This document shows positions 1 through 6,036 of a stretch of DNA of 9,218 bases, one piece after another. The stretch is from Dehalococcoidia bacterium (GTDB lineage Bacteria; Chloroflexota; Dehalococcoidia; Tepidiformales; Tepidiformaceae). The translations under genes and the position numbers were made by a program. The notes under the pieces are model-generated. The model was not told the DNA's origin. It saw only the letters and a program-made list of their open reading frames with translations, and ran no database searches. The stretch is taken from contig VXRS01000275.1 of the NCBI GenBank assembly GCA_009838385.1, positions 1 to 9,218 of the forward strand, written 5' to 3'. Positions within the stretch are counted from its first letter, which is position 1, and every line of letters starts with the position of its first letter.

Positions 1-1107
1 GGCGCCGGCGCCTACATGTTCGAGAACATCGACGAAACCGGGAACACGTACGTACGCAACCCCAACTACCGGGGCCATTCGACCGCCCGTGGTCGCTTCA
101 CCGACGAAGTCCCCTACATCGATCGCTGGGAGGACGCCATCATCGTCGACCAGGCCTCGCGCGAGGCGCGCCTCCTGGCCGGTGACTCTGACGTCCTCGG
201 AACCATTGACAAGATCCAGGCGGAGCTGTTCGAAGGCGAGCAGAACGTCCAGGTCATCTCCGGCCCCGCCAACGACCACGCCATCATGGAGCTCGACGCC
301 TACAAGTGGGCCGAGCACCCGCTGCTGCGCGAGGCGCTGTCGCTCTCGATCGACTGGGAGGGCTACATCGATATCGTCCTCGACGGTGAGGGGATCCGTG
401 GCGCTCCCGTCGGCCCGGCGTTCTCGCAGGTGCTGCCACAGGACGAGATTCGCCAGCTCCAGCAGTTCGACCCCGAGCGCGCCCGCCAGCTCTGGGCGCA
501 GGGTGGCGGCGACGACGTGTTCCCCGATGGGTTCGTGACCGTCATCGCGACCTTCGGCACGAGCACCCGCCACATCGAGTTCATCGCCCAGAGCATCGAG
601 GAGAACCTCGGCGTTCCCACGCTGCTTGAGCCCGCCGACCTCGCCACCTACGTGGCGATCGCGACGGCGCCGCCGAGCGAGAAGATCTGGCACTACTTCA
701 TCGCGGGCGAGAACTCGCTCTCCACGATTCCCGACTACAACGCCCTCACCCACTACGTGCCCAACGGGTACGGCGCCATTTTCGGCGGCCTCTACACGTT
801 CGATCATGTGCTCTCGGCGTTCTACGACGACGAGATCATCGCGGTCACGGACGAGATCGGGAGCGAGCTCCAGGGTCGCTACGACCTCCAGGGCGCGACC
901 GTCGACCCGGAGGAGCGCAAGGAGATCCTCCAGGACATGCAGCGGTACATCTTCACGAACTTCTGCTGCGTCCTGCCTCTGCCTGTGGCCTCCGTCCAGT
1001 ACTACGCCATGGGCGCCCGCCTGCGGAACGTTCCGCCCGTGCCCGACATCGCCAACAACGCGTCGATGGGCTACCGGCGCGCCCAGAACATGTGGCTCGA
1101 CGGCTAG
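1..1107 (+). CDS. ABC transporter substrate-binding protein, family 5 (partial, 5' end missing)
   Basis: This is the C-terminal 368 codons of a peptide/nickel/opine-type solute-binding protein (SBP family 5), the extracytoplasmic receptor that delivers solute to the two permeases encoded just downstream. The frame is open from base 1, so the ATG at 16 is internal: the fragment begins GAGAYMFENIDETGNTYVRNPNYRG, matching the conserved 'GxGpY...lxRNPnYw' segment found in the middle of these proteins. The downstream LLREALSLSIDWEGYIDIVLDGEG matches the 'vRqAlsyaiDr..i....l.G' segment of the second lobe. A Cys-Cys pair lies at codons 322-323 of the fragment. The signal peptide and lobe I are outside the window. 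Family assignment is firm; the ligand (peptide, opine, sugar oligomer, metal chelate) cannot be read from sequence. The stop is followed by a strong hairpin and then the permease genes, so this is one operon. Confidence 0.9.
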   Translation, partial: GAGAYMFENIDETGNTYVRNPNYRGHSTARGRFTDEVPYIDRWEDAIIVDQASREARLLAGDSDVLGTIDKIQAELFEGEQNVQVISGPANDHAIMELDAYKWAEHPLLREALSLSIDWEGYIDIVLDGEGIRGAPVGPAFSQVLPQDEIRQLQQFDPERARQLWAQGGGDDVFPDGFVTVIATFGTSTRHIEFIAQSIEENLGVPTLLEPADLATYVAIATAPPSEKIWHYFIAGENSLSTIPDYNALTHYVPNGYGAIFGGLYTFDHVLSAFYDDEIIAVTDEIGSELQGRYDLQGATVDPEERKEILQDMQRYIFTNFCCVLPLPVASVQYYAMGARLRNVPPVPDIANNASMGYRRAQNMWLDG

Positions 1108-1123
1108 CCGCTTGAGAGAGTGG

Positions 1124-1154
1124 CCGGTCCCCGGCCCGCGTGGTCGGGGACCGG
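1124..1154 (+). other. Stable intercistronic hairpin between binding protein and permease genes
   Basis: A perfect 10-bp inverted repeat (CCGGTCCCCG at 1124-1133, CGGGGACCGG at 1145-1154) extends inward by a G-U and two C-G pairs to a 13-bp stem with a 5-nt loop (1137-1141). It lies 17 nt after the binding-protein stop and about 30 nt before the dppB-like start. No T-run follows, so it does not look like a simple intrinsic terminator. In transporter operons such structures often protect the upstream message from 3' exonucleases or cause partial termination, raising receptor levels over permease levels. That role is inference here; the structure itself is plain in the sequence. Confidence 0.75.
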
Positions 1155-1184
1155 AGGTTCTGGGAACGGAGGAGAGGAGGAGTC

Positions 1185-2132
1185 ATGCAGGCGTACATCA
1201 TTCGCCGGCTGCTGCTCGTTCCCTTCACCCTGATCCTCATCTCCATCATCGTCTTTATCTTCATGCGGGCGGTCCCCGGCGATGCCGCCGACGTCCGCTG
1301 TGGCGCCGCCGGCAACTTCGACCAGCAGTGCTTCGATGTCGTCCGGGAAGAGCTGGGCCTGAACGAGAACAAGTTCAACCAGTACTTCAAGTGGCTGGGT
1401 GACATCGTCCTCCGGGGCGACTTCGGCTACTCCCTCTCCCAGCGCGCCCACATCAACGAGGAGATCGGAAAGCGCATCTGGAACACGGCCCAGATTGGCC
1501 TCCTCTCGATTGCCTTCACGCTCCTGATCGGCATTCCGGTCGGGATGGTCTCAGCGGTCAGGTCGGGGAAGCCGTCGGACTACATCCTTCGCTTCCTCGC
1601 CGTCATGGGACTCTCCGTACCCAGCTTCTGGATTGCGACCCTCGTAGTCATCTTCCCGGCAGTCTGGTGGGGGGTGCGTGTCGCGCCTGACTGGGTTGGC
1701 TGGGAAGAGCCGCTGACGCACCTCCAGATCCTGGCCATTCCGGCCTTCATCATCGCCCTCGCCGGCGGTGGCACCATCGCCCGAATCGTGCGCTCCTCAA
1801 TGCTCGAGGTTCTCCGCAGCGATCAGGTCCGCACGGCCCGCGCGAAGGGACTCCGCGAGTCCGCTGTCGTGTCCCGGCACGTGTTCCGCCCCTCGATGAT
1901 CGCGCTCTTCACCATCATCGGTCTCCAGTTCAGCCTGGTGCTGGGCGGCTCCGTCATCATGGAGAGTATCTTCAACATCCCCGGCATGGGCCTCTGGGTC
2001 ATCTCCGCCGTCGGCGAACGCGACTTCATGATCATCCAGGCGGTGGTCGTCGTCTTCGCCACCTGGTTCCTCCTCATCACCCTGCTCGTCGATATCGCCT
2101 ATGCGTGGGTCGACCCGCGCATTCGGTACTGA
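1185..2132 (+). CDS. ABC transporter permease, DppB/OppB type
   Basis: Inner-membrane permease subunit of a peptide/nickel-type importer, 315 residues, which is normal for the family. The N-terminus MQAYIIRRLLLVPFTLILIS is the classic first helix of DppB-like proteins, followed by RAVPGD. Next come an extracytoplasmic segment with Cys39 and Cys49, the conserved GDFGYSLSQ, several membrane helices, and the EAA-loop motif VRTARAKGL (residues 215-223), which contacts the ATPase. The protein ends in the typical AYAWVDPRIRY. I chose the ATG at 1185 because a purine-rich ribosome-binding stretch (1168-1182, including AGGAGG at 1175-1180) precedes it. The in-frame GTG at 1140 falls in the loop of the upstream hairpin and would add a non-homologous arginine-rich leader. 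It sits between the binding protein and the DppC-like permease, 15 nt from the latter. Substrate is unknown. Confidence 0.95.
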   Translation: MQAYIIRRLLLVPFTLILISIIVFIFMRAVPGDAADVRCGAAGNFDQQCFDVVREELGLNENKFNQYFKWLGDIVLRGDFGYSLSQRAHINEEIGKRIWNTAQIGLLSIAFTLLIGIPVGMVSAVRSGKPSDYILRFLAVMGLSVPSFWIATLVVIFPAVWWGVRVAPDWVGWEEPLTHLQILAIPAFIIALAGGGTIARIVRSSMLEVLRSDQVRTARAKGLRESAVVSRHVFRPSMIALFTIIGLQFSLVLGGSVIMESIFNIPGMGLWVISAVGERDFMIIQAVVVVFATWFLLITLLVDIAYAWVDPRIRY

Positions 2133-2147
2133 TCGGAGCCGCCCGCG

Positions 2148-3065
2148 ATGACGACCGCTGACGAGATTGCCGGCTCCCTCGGACTCGAGGCGCAACCGAG
2201 CTTCGCCCGGAGAAGGCTCAACGCGCTTGGCCGCTTCGTCGTCACGCAGCCACTGGGCACGATCGGCGCCCTCATCATCATCGTCATGATCCTGGGGTCC
2301 GTCTTCGCAGGGCAGCTCAACACCGTCGACCCGAAGACCTCGATCCGTGAGGCGGGCCCTCTCGACGCTCCCAACGGTGACAACTTCTTCGGCACCGACC
2401 GTAGCCGGCGAGATGTCTGGTCGCGTGTGCTCTACGGGGGCCGTCCCACGCTCCTCATCGGTTTCGGCGCTGTCGCCATCACCATGGGAGCGGCCATCGT
2501 GCTGGCGCTCGCCGCCGGCTTCCTGGGGGGGATCGTCGATGTCATCATCTCGCGCTTAATCGAGATCATCATCGCCGTGCCCGCCATCCTATGGCTCTTA
2601 ATGTTCACTACTGCCATCGACCGCAGCGTCCAGACGCTCATGTTCTCCGTGGCCTTCACCTTCACGCCCATCGCCATCCGGCTGTTCCGGGGCAATGTCA
2701 TCCAGGAGCGGTCCATCGCCTACGTGGAGGCCGCACGCGTGATCGGCGCCTCCGGCGGCCGCATCATGTTCCGCCACATCCTCCCCAACCTCGCGCCGCT
2801 GGTGATCGTGGCCGCCAGCATCACGATTCCCGCCGCGATGCTCGCGGAAGCGGGGCTCACCTTCCTCGGGCTCGGGCTCGAGCCGGGCACGCCTTCCTGG
2901 GCCCAGGACCTCGGCCCCAGCAACCGCCCCTACTTCCGCCTCGCCTGGTGGCTCGTGATCTTCCCCGGCGCCGCCCTCGCCCTTGCCGTGCTCGCCTTCA
3001 ACTTCTTCGGCGATTCCGTGCGCGATGTCCTCGACCCGCGCCTCCGCGGCTCGGGCCTTATCTAG
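2148..3065 (+). CDS. ABC transporter permease, DppC/OppC type
   Basis: Second inner-membrane permease of the importer, 305 residues, partner of the DppB-like subunit. The order of landmarks is typical: a soluble N-terminus; first helix near residues 36-55 (GTIGALIIIVMILGSVFAG); the DppC signature FFGTDRSRRDVWSRVLYGGR; further helices; the EAA loop YVEAARVIGA (residues 192-201); LTFLGLGLEPGTPSWAQDL; and the terminal GDSVRDVLDPRLRG. The start follows a modest GGAG (2135-2138) with 9-nt spacing. Two TTA leucine codons (137 and 151) stand out against the otherwise G/C-ending codons. No ATP-binding subunit gene follows: the next genes run convergently, starting 21 nt away. The ATPases must be upstream of the window, elsewhere, or shared. 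Family assignment is firm, substrate unknown. Confidence 0.95.
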   Translation: MTTADEIAGSLGLEAQPSFARRRLNALGRFVVTQPLGTIGALIIIVMILGSVFAGQLNTVDPKTSIREAGPLDAPNGDNFFGTDRSRRDVWSRVLYGGRPTLLIGFGAVAITMGAAIVLALAAGFLGGIVDVIISRLIEIIIAVPAILWLLMFTTAIDRSVQTLMFSVAFTFTPIAIRLFRGNVIQERSIAYVEAARVIGASGGRIMFRHILPNLAPLVIVAASITIPAAMLAEAGLTFLGLGLEPGTPSWAQDLGPSNRPYFRLAWWLVIFPGAALALAVLAFNFFGDSVRDVLDPRLRGSGLI

Positions 3066-3086
3066 AAGCCGGGGCGCTTCGAAGCC
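3066..3086. other. Convergent intergenic gap with small palindromes
   Basis: Only 21 nt separate the stop of the dppC-like gene from the stop of the convergent snoaL-like gene. The gap and its edge hold a perfect palindrome GCTTCGAAGC (3076-3085) and an alternative 5-bp stem GAAGC/GCTTC (3065-3069 with 3076-3080, 6-nt loop). Either could form a weak bidirectional pause or terminator, but there is no T-run on either strand. I see no convincing intrinsic terminator, so transcripts may overlap here or depend on Rho. Confidence 0.35.
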
Positions 3087-3503
3087 TTACGACTGGCCCT
3101 CCAGCGATCGCAGCATCGCGCCGCCGTGGTGGTAATCCACCTCCAGCGTCACCTTGCCTGCGTCGTCGAACTCCAGGTAGGTCATCCCGTCGGAGTACCA
3201 CTTCTTGCCCTTGTGCTCCGCCCCGAATGCCTCGTGGGTGACCGTTGCGCTCATGCGCCACGTGAAGGCTACGCCGTCATCGGCAGTCCAGAACTTCTCC
3301 GGGATGAGCGCCAGATCGGGGGCGCCCTCCAGGCCCCCCGCGAAGAACTCGCGGATGGCTGGCCAGCCGACCTTGTCCTCACCCGCCACGATGTCGCGCA
3401 GGATGCACTCCTCCGCGAAGAAGGGCCCGGGCGCGTCCGCATCGCCGCTGCTCCACGCCTTGAACAGTTCGATTGCCGTATCGATCTCTTGCTGTCCCGC
3501 CAT
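3087..3503 (-). CDS. SnoaL-like / NTF2-like domain protein
   Basis: A 138-residue protein that fits a single NTF2-like alpha+beta barrel. It has an N-terminal helix (EIDTAIELFKAWSSGD), then the usual 'f.ed...rd' stretch (FFAEECILRDIVAGEDKVGWPAIREFFAGGLEG), alternating strands with WRMSATVTHE, and a last strand YLEFDDAGKVTLEVDYHH. Members of this fold include SnoaL polyketide cyclases, limonene-epoxide hydrolase, ketosteroid isomerase and many small-ligand binders, so the exact activity is open. The start is an ATG at 3503 with AGGGAG about 11 nt upstream. It is the last gene of the minus-strand cluster, 16 nt after the phosphotransferase gene, which suggests co-transcription and a role in the same pathway. 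Fold call is good; catalytic role is undetermined. Confidence 0.82.
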   Translation of the reverse strand: MAGQQEIDTAIELFKAWSSGDADAPGPFFAEECILRDIVAGEDKVGWPAIREFFAGGLEGAPDLALIPEKFWTADDGVAFTWRMSATVTHEAFGAEHKGKKWYSDGMTYLEFDDAGKVTLEVDYHHGGAMLRSLEGQS

Positions 3504-3519
3504 AGCTCTTGTGTCTCCC

Positions 3520-4506
3520 TTACTCGCCCTCCCGGGCGTATGACATGCCGATGATAGTGGAGAGGTGCTGAACCATTGAGAGCTTCAGCGCCGTCCCGAT
3601 TGCCGCCATGTTCGGCGCCGGGTTCGCCCCGGTGATGAAGATGCGAAGCGCCGACGTGTTGGCGCACGCCCCCTTGAACTGGTTGAACACGTCCCAGTAG
3701 GCCCACGTCTCCTTCGTGATGACGTGTCCCGTCACGTCCGCGATGTACTCGCGCCACTGTGGCGGCTCCATCACCCCGCGTCCCCGCATCCCGCCCAGGA
3801 AGAGCCAGTCCTCGTTTGGGTCTCCGATGTGCGAGAACTCCCAGTCCGTGAACGCCTGCACCTCGTCGCCCTTGTGGATGAAATTCAGCGGTCCCGGGTC
3901 GCCGTGCACCAGTGTGAGATGCAGGTCGTCCGGGGCGTTCCGCTTCAGCCACGTTGCCGCTTCCTCCAGCAGGGGTTCCGGCAGCACGCGGCCCCAGCGA
4001 TGGACGTCCATCCAGCGGTCGACCTGCTGGTGGACCGCATCGACTGGCACCGAGGGGATGCGCGCGAACGGGATCTCCTTCTTGCGCCAGTCGATCTGGT
4101 GCAGCTCGTGCAGCTTCGTTACGTAGTCGCGCAGGGCCGCGTCGTTCGGCGGCCCGCTGCTCCCCTCCACCCAGTCCATCACGAAGAACGGCGTCCCGAT
4201 GACCGCCGGGTCGAACTCCACGAAGCGGATGTTGGCCACGGGGAACCCCGCCGCCCGCATCGACCGCATCGTGCGCACTTCATCCAGGGTGTTCGTCCCG
4301 AACATCCCCGCCTGCTCCACCCGCAGCGCGAACGATCGCGCGACCGCCTCCCCGCCTTGCCGGTAGCTCGCGTTTACCCGGAACATGCCGCGCGAGTGCC
4401 CGATCGTGATGCGCTCCAGCGGCCCCACCTCCACACCGTCGTCCGAGGACAGCTTCGCGGACAGGTACGCCGCTATCTGCGGCCGCGCGACCTCAACGTT
4501 CAACAC
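3520..4506 (-). CDS. APH-fold phosphotransferase (aminoglycoside phosphotransferase-like family)
   Basis: A 328-residue cytoplasmic kinase-like protein of the APH/choline-kinase superfamily. Visible landmarks (numbered from the GTG start) are the hinge-like FVMDWVEG (108-115), the catalytic loop LVHGDPGPLNFI with His201, Asp203 and Asn208 (Brenner motif HGDxxxxN), and the metal-binding DWEFSHIGDPNEDW with Asp221. All key residues are present, so it should bind ATP and phosphorylate a small molecule or a CoA-pathway intermediate. Relatives next to acyl-CoA dehydrogenases are common in actinobacteria and proteobacteria. I chose GTG at 4506 because GGGAGG (4514-4519, minus strand) lies 7 nt upstream. 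A TTG at 4524 is in frame but lacks a ribosome-binding site. With this start the gene overlaps the upstream helical-protein gene by 14 nt, implying translational coupling. It is not evidence of antibiotic resistance. Confidence 0.88.
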   Translation of the reverse strand: MLNVEVARPQIAAYLSAKLSSDDGVEVGPLERITIGHSRGMFRVNASYRQGGEAVARSFALRVEQAGMFGTNTLDEVRTMRSMRAAGFPVANIRFVEFDPAVIGTPFFVMDWVEGSSGPPNDAALRDYVTKLHELHQIDWRKKEIPFARIPSVPVDAVHQQVDRWMDVHRWGRVLPEPLLEEAATWLKRNAPDDLHLTLVHGDPGPLNFIHKGDEVQAFTDWEFSHIGDPNEDWLFLGGMRGRGVMEPPQWREYIADVTGHVITKETWAYWDVFNQFKGACANTSALRIFITGANPAPNMAAIGTALKLSMVQHLSTIIGMSYAREGE

Positions 4507-4948
4507 GGCGCGGCCTCCCGCCAAATGCCATCAGCATTGGCATCGTCTCGTTCAGGGTGTCCGTCGCCTGCTGGACGATCAGCGGGCGAAGCTGCTCCCG
4601 AATGGCGTCCGCCTCCGCCGAGTCGTTCGCGACCGCGTGGCTCAGCAGGCGGCTCGCCTGGTCGAGCACCGTGAAGCCGCGCGTCTCGCCCTCGCTTCCC
4701 TCCAGCACCGCCTCCAGCCCCGGGTGGTTCCGCAGCAGGCCGGCGATGACCGCCTCCACCGCGTCGACCCGCGCGTCGACGTGCTCGTCACCCGCGATCA
4801 GTCCCCGCGCGTACTCAAGCGTGCCCATGAGCTGGCTTGCCGCCGCCCGCGCCCAGGTGTCCTCCAGGTTGGGAAGGAGCTGGTTCTCGATCGTGTGCAC
4901 CGCGCCCGCGAGCACCTCGTCGACGGTTGGTCGTTTCGCCTCCGGCAT
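4493..4948 (-). CDS. Helical protein coupled to the phosphotransferase (possibly DUF6285-like)
   Basis: A 151-residue soluble protein with no membrane segment and mostly predicted helix. It begins MPEAKRPTVDEVLAGAVHTIENQLLPNLEDTWARAAASQLMGTLEYARGL. The 'RPT..E.L......-Q-LP-L-....-A..L' layout reminds me of DUF6285 proteins, which are typically encoded next to APH-type phosphotransferases. That match is from memory of the pattern and unconfirmed. The ATG at 4948 is 11 nt after the stop of the SDR gene with only a weak ribosome-binding site, consistent with coupled translation. The same frame stays open upstream to 5683, but that part lies over the SDR gene, is arginine/glycine-rich and is spurious. 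The 14-nt overlap with the downstream kinase suggests the two products are made in fixed ratio and may act together. Function is unknown. Confidence 0.78.
   Translation of the reverse strand: MPEAKRPTVDEVLAGAVHTIENQLLPNLEDTWARAAASQLMGTLEYARGLIAGDEHVDARVDAVEAVIAGLLRNHPGLEAVLEGSEGETRGFTVLDQASRLLSHAVANDSAEADAIREQLRPLIVQQATDTLNETMPMLMAFGGRPRRVER
4514..4519 (-). promoter_or_regulatory. Ribosome-binding site deciding the phosphotransferase start
   Basis: GGGAGG on the minus strand lies 7 nt before GTG 4506, inside the coding sequence of the upstream helical-protein gene. No comparable site precedes the alternative TTG at 4524 or fits TTG 4503 better, so the GTG start and the 14-nt gene overlap are favoured. 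Confidence 0.7.
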
Positions 4949-4959
4949 ACGGCTTCGCG

Positions 4960-5994
4960 CTAGCCGCCGCGGAGCGCCGCAGCCGCTTCCGCCTCGCGCT
5001 CGAAGTCCCAGCCGCCGCCCCAGAGCGGATCCTTCGGGTTCTCCCCGATTTGGGCCATGCCTTCCTCCATGAACCACTCGAACGTGTGGGCGTGCCCGCT
5101 GCGGAAGTCGTACTCGTTCTTGAAGTCCATCAGGGTCTCCGCCTTGCGGATGCTCAGCACCGAGTGGTGCATGCGCCCAAAGAGGTGCCCGAACACCGGC
5201 TTGTTCTCGGGCTGGCGCCAGTTGAAGCCCATGTCCGGCAGCTTGTCCTCGGGGATGTACACGATGTCCGCCGGCTTCCCCACGATGTCGGCAAGCGTCT
5301 CCACGTAGTACTGGGTCGTCACCCCTTCGTTCGTCAGGTTGAACGCCTCGCCCTTGGCTACGTCCTGTCCGGCGATGTCGATCTGGAAGCGCACGAGGTC
5401 GTCGACGTGGCCGTACGAGCAGGTGACCAACCCCTCGTGCGGGATCAGGATGGGAAGGCCCCGCAGGAGGCGGAGGAACATCGGCGCCTCCATGTCGTAG
5501 ATGTTGTTGTTCGGCCCGTAGATCGCCGCCGGACGCACCGCCGTCACCGGGAAGCCCGTCTTCCGGTGCTGCTCGAACAGCCGTTTTTCCGTGTATGCCT
5601 TGAAACCCCCGTAGGTGTCCCTGGGCTGGTCCGTGTACCCGTTCGTCTCCGGCCAGGGCATGTTCCCCGACGGCTCGTAGCACATGATCGAGCTGCAGTA
5701 GACGTAGTGCCCGATGTTCCCGTCGAGCAGGTCGATGAGGAAGTCGAGGTCCGACTTGCCCGCCACCATCACGAACCCGGAGATGTCGAACACCGCGTCG
5801 AACTCGCGGCCGCCGAGAGCGGCCTTCATCGACTTGTTGTCCGTCCGGTCGGCGATCAACCGCTCCGTTCCCGGCGGCAGGTCGACCGAGGTCACGCCCC
5901 GGTTCAGTACGGTCACCTCGTGACCGCGCGCGGCCAGTTCCTTCACGGTGCGCAGCCCCACGAACGTGGAGCCCCCGAATACCAGCGCTTTCAT
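4960..5994 (-). CDS. Extended SDR: NAD(P)-dependent epimerase/dehydratase-like protein
   Basis: A 344-residue cytoplasmic oxidoreductase of the extended short-chain dehydrogenase family. The N-terminus MKALVFGGSTFVG is a Rossmann nucleotide-binding turn (G7-G8-S-T-F-V-G13). Its middle glycine is replaced by Thr, as in the 'GGTxFvG' branch of atypical extended SDRs. VLNRG (29-33) ends the second strand. YCSSIMCY (99-106) provides the catalytic Ser region, and Tyr128-x3-Lys132 in YGGFK is the catalytic pair, followed by RPAAIYGP (154-161). All active residues are present. Likely reactions are epimerisation, dehydration or reduction of a sugar nucleotide or other small molecule. I prefer the ATG at 5994 over the ATG at 6000, because GGAGGG (6001-6006) is 6 nt from the former but abuts the latter. 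It is third in the six-gene cluster, 42 nt after the preceding gene. Confidence 0.9.
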   Translation of the reverse strand: MKALVFGGSTFVGLRTVKELAARGHEVTVLNRGVTSVDLPPGTERLIADRTDNKSMKAALGGREFDAVFDISGFVMVAGKSDLDFLIDLLDGNIGHYVYCSSIMCYEPSGNMPWPETNGYTDQPRDTYGGFKAYTEKRLFEQHRKTGFPVTAVRPAAIYGPNNNIYDMEAPMFLRLLRGLPILIPHEGLVTCSYGHVDDLVRFQIDIAGQDVAKGEAFNLTNEGVTTQYYVETLADIVGKPADIVYIPEDKLPDMGFNWRQPENKPVFGHLFGRMHHSVLSIRKAETLMDFKNEYDFRSGHAHTFEWFMEEGMAQIGENPKDPLWGGGWDFEREAEAAAALRGG

Positions 5995-6000
5995 CGCCAT

Positions 6001-6006
6001 CCCTCC
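6001..6006 (-). promoter_or_regulatory. Ribosome-binding site deciding the SDR start
   Basis: On the minus strand GGAGGG ends directly before ATG 6000 and 6 nt before ATG 5994. Normal spacing (5-9 nt) favours 5994, giving MKALVFGG rather than MAMKALVFGG, which also fits the usual short lead into the first Rossmann strand. Confidence 0.7.
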
Positions 6007-6036
6007 ATGTGTCTGTGAGCGTCCGCCCGCGGATCG

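Noticed and set aside
1101..1110. Palindrome CGGCTAGCCG around the binding-protein stop
   Set aside because: Only 10 bp with no conserved extension beyond it; probably chance in GC-rich sequence, and the adjacent 13-bp hairpin is far stronger.
1140..1184. Upstream GTG start for the DppB-like permease
   Set aside because: It falls in the loop of the hairpin and adds an Arg-rich, non-homologous leader; ATG 1185 has the ribosome-binding stretch and the family N-terminus.
626..1402. 258-codon open frame on the plus strand
   Set aside because: It is out of frame with the binding protein and permease, Ser/Arg/Thr-rich, and crosses the hairpin. No homology-like motifs.
3520..4506. Aminoglycoside resistance gene
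   Set aside because: The protein has the APH fold, but its coupling to a metabolic cluster and general family resemblance fit the broad metabolic phosphotransferase group; nothing points to antibiotic modification.
3724..4674. 316-codon open frame on the plus strand
   Set aside because: It is the shadow of the phosphotransferase gene, with low-complexity Arg/Pro/His content. The minus strand has the intact HGDxxxxN motif.
4949..5683. N-terminal extension of the helical-protein frame
   Set aside because: The frame stays open over the SDR gene but reads as Gly/Arg/His-rich sequence. The ATG at 4948 right after the SDR stop gives a sensible protein.
4837..6018. 393-codon open frame on the plus strand
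   Set aside because: It lies opposite the SDR gene, and its protein is Arg/Val/His-rich with no family motif. It is a typical antisense shadow of a high-GC gene; the minus-strand frame has complete SDR motifs.
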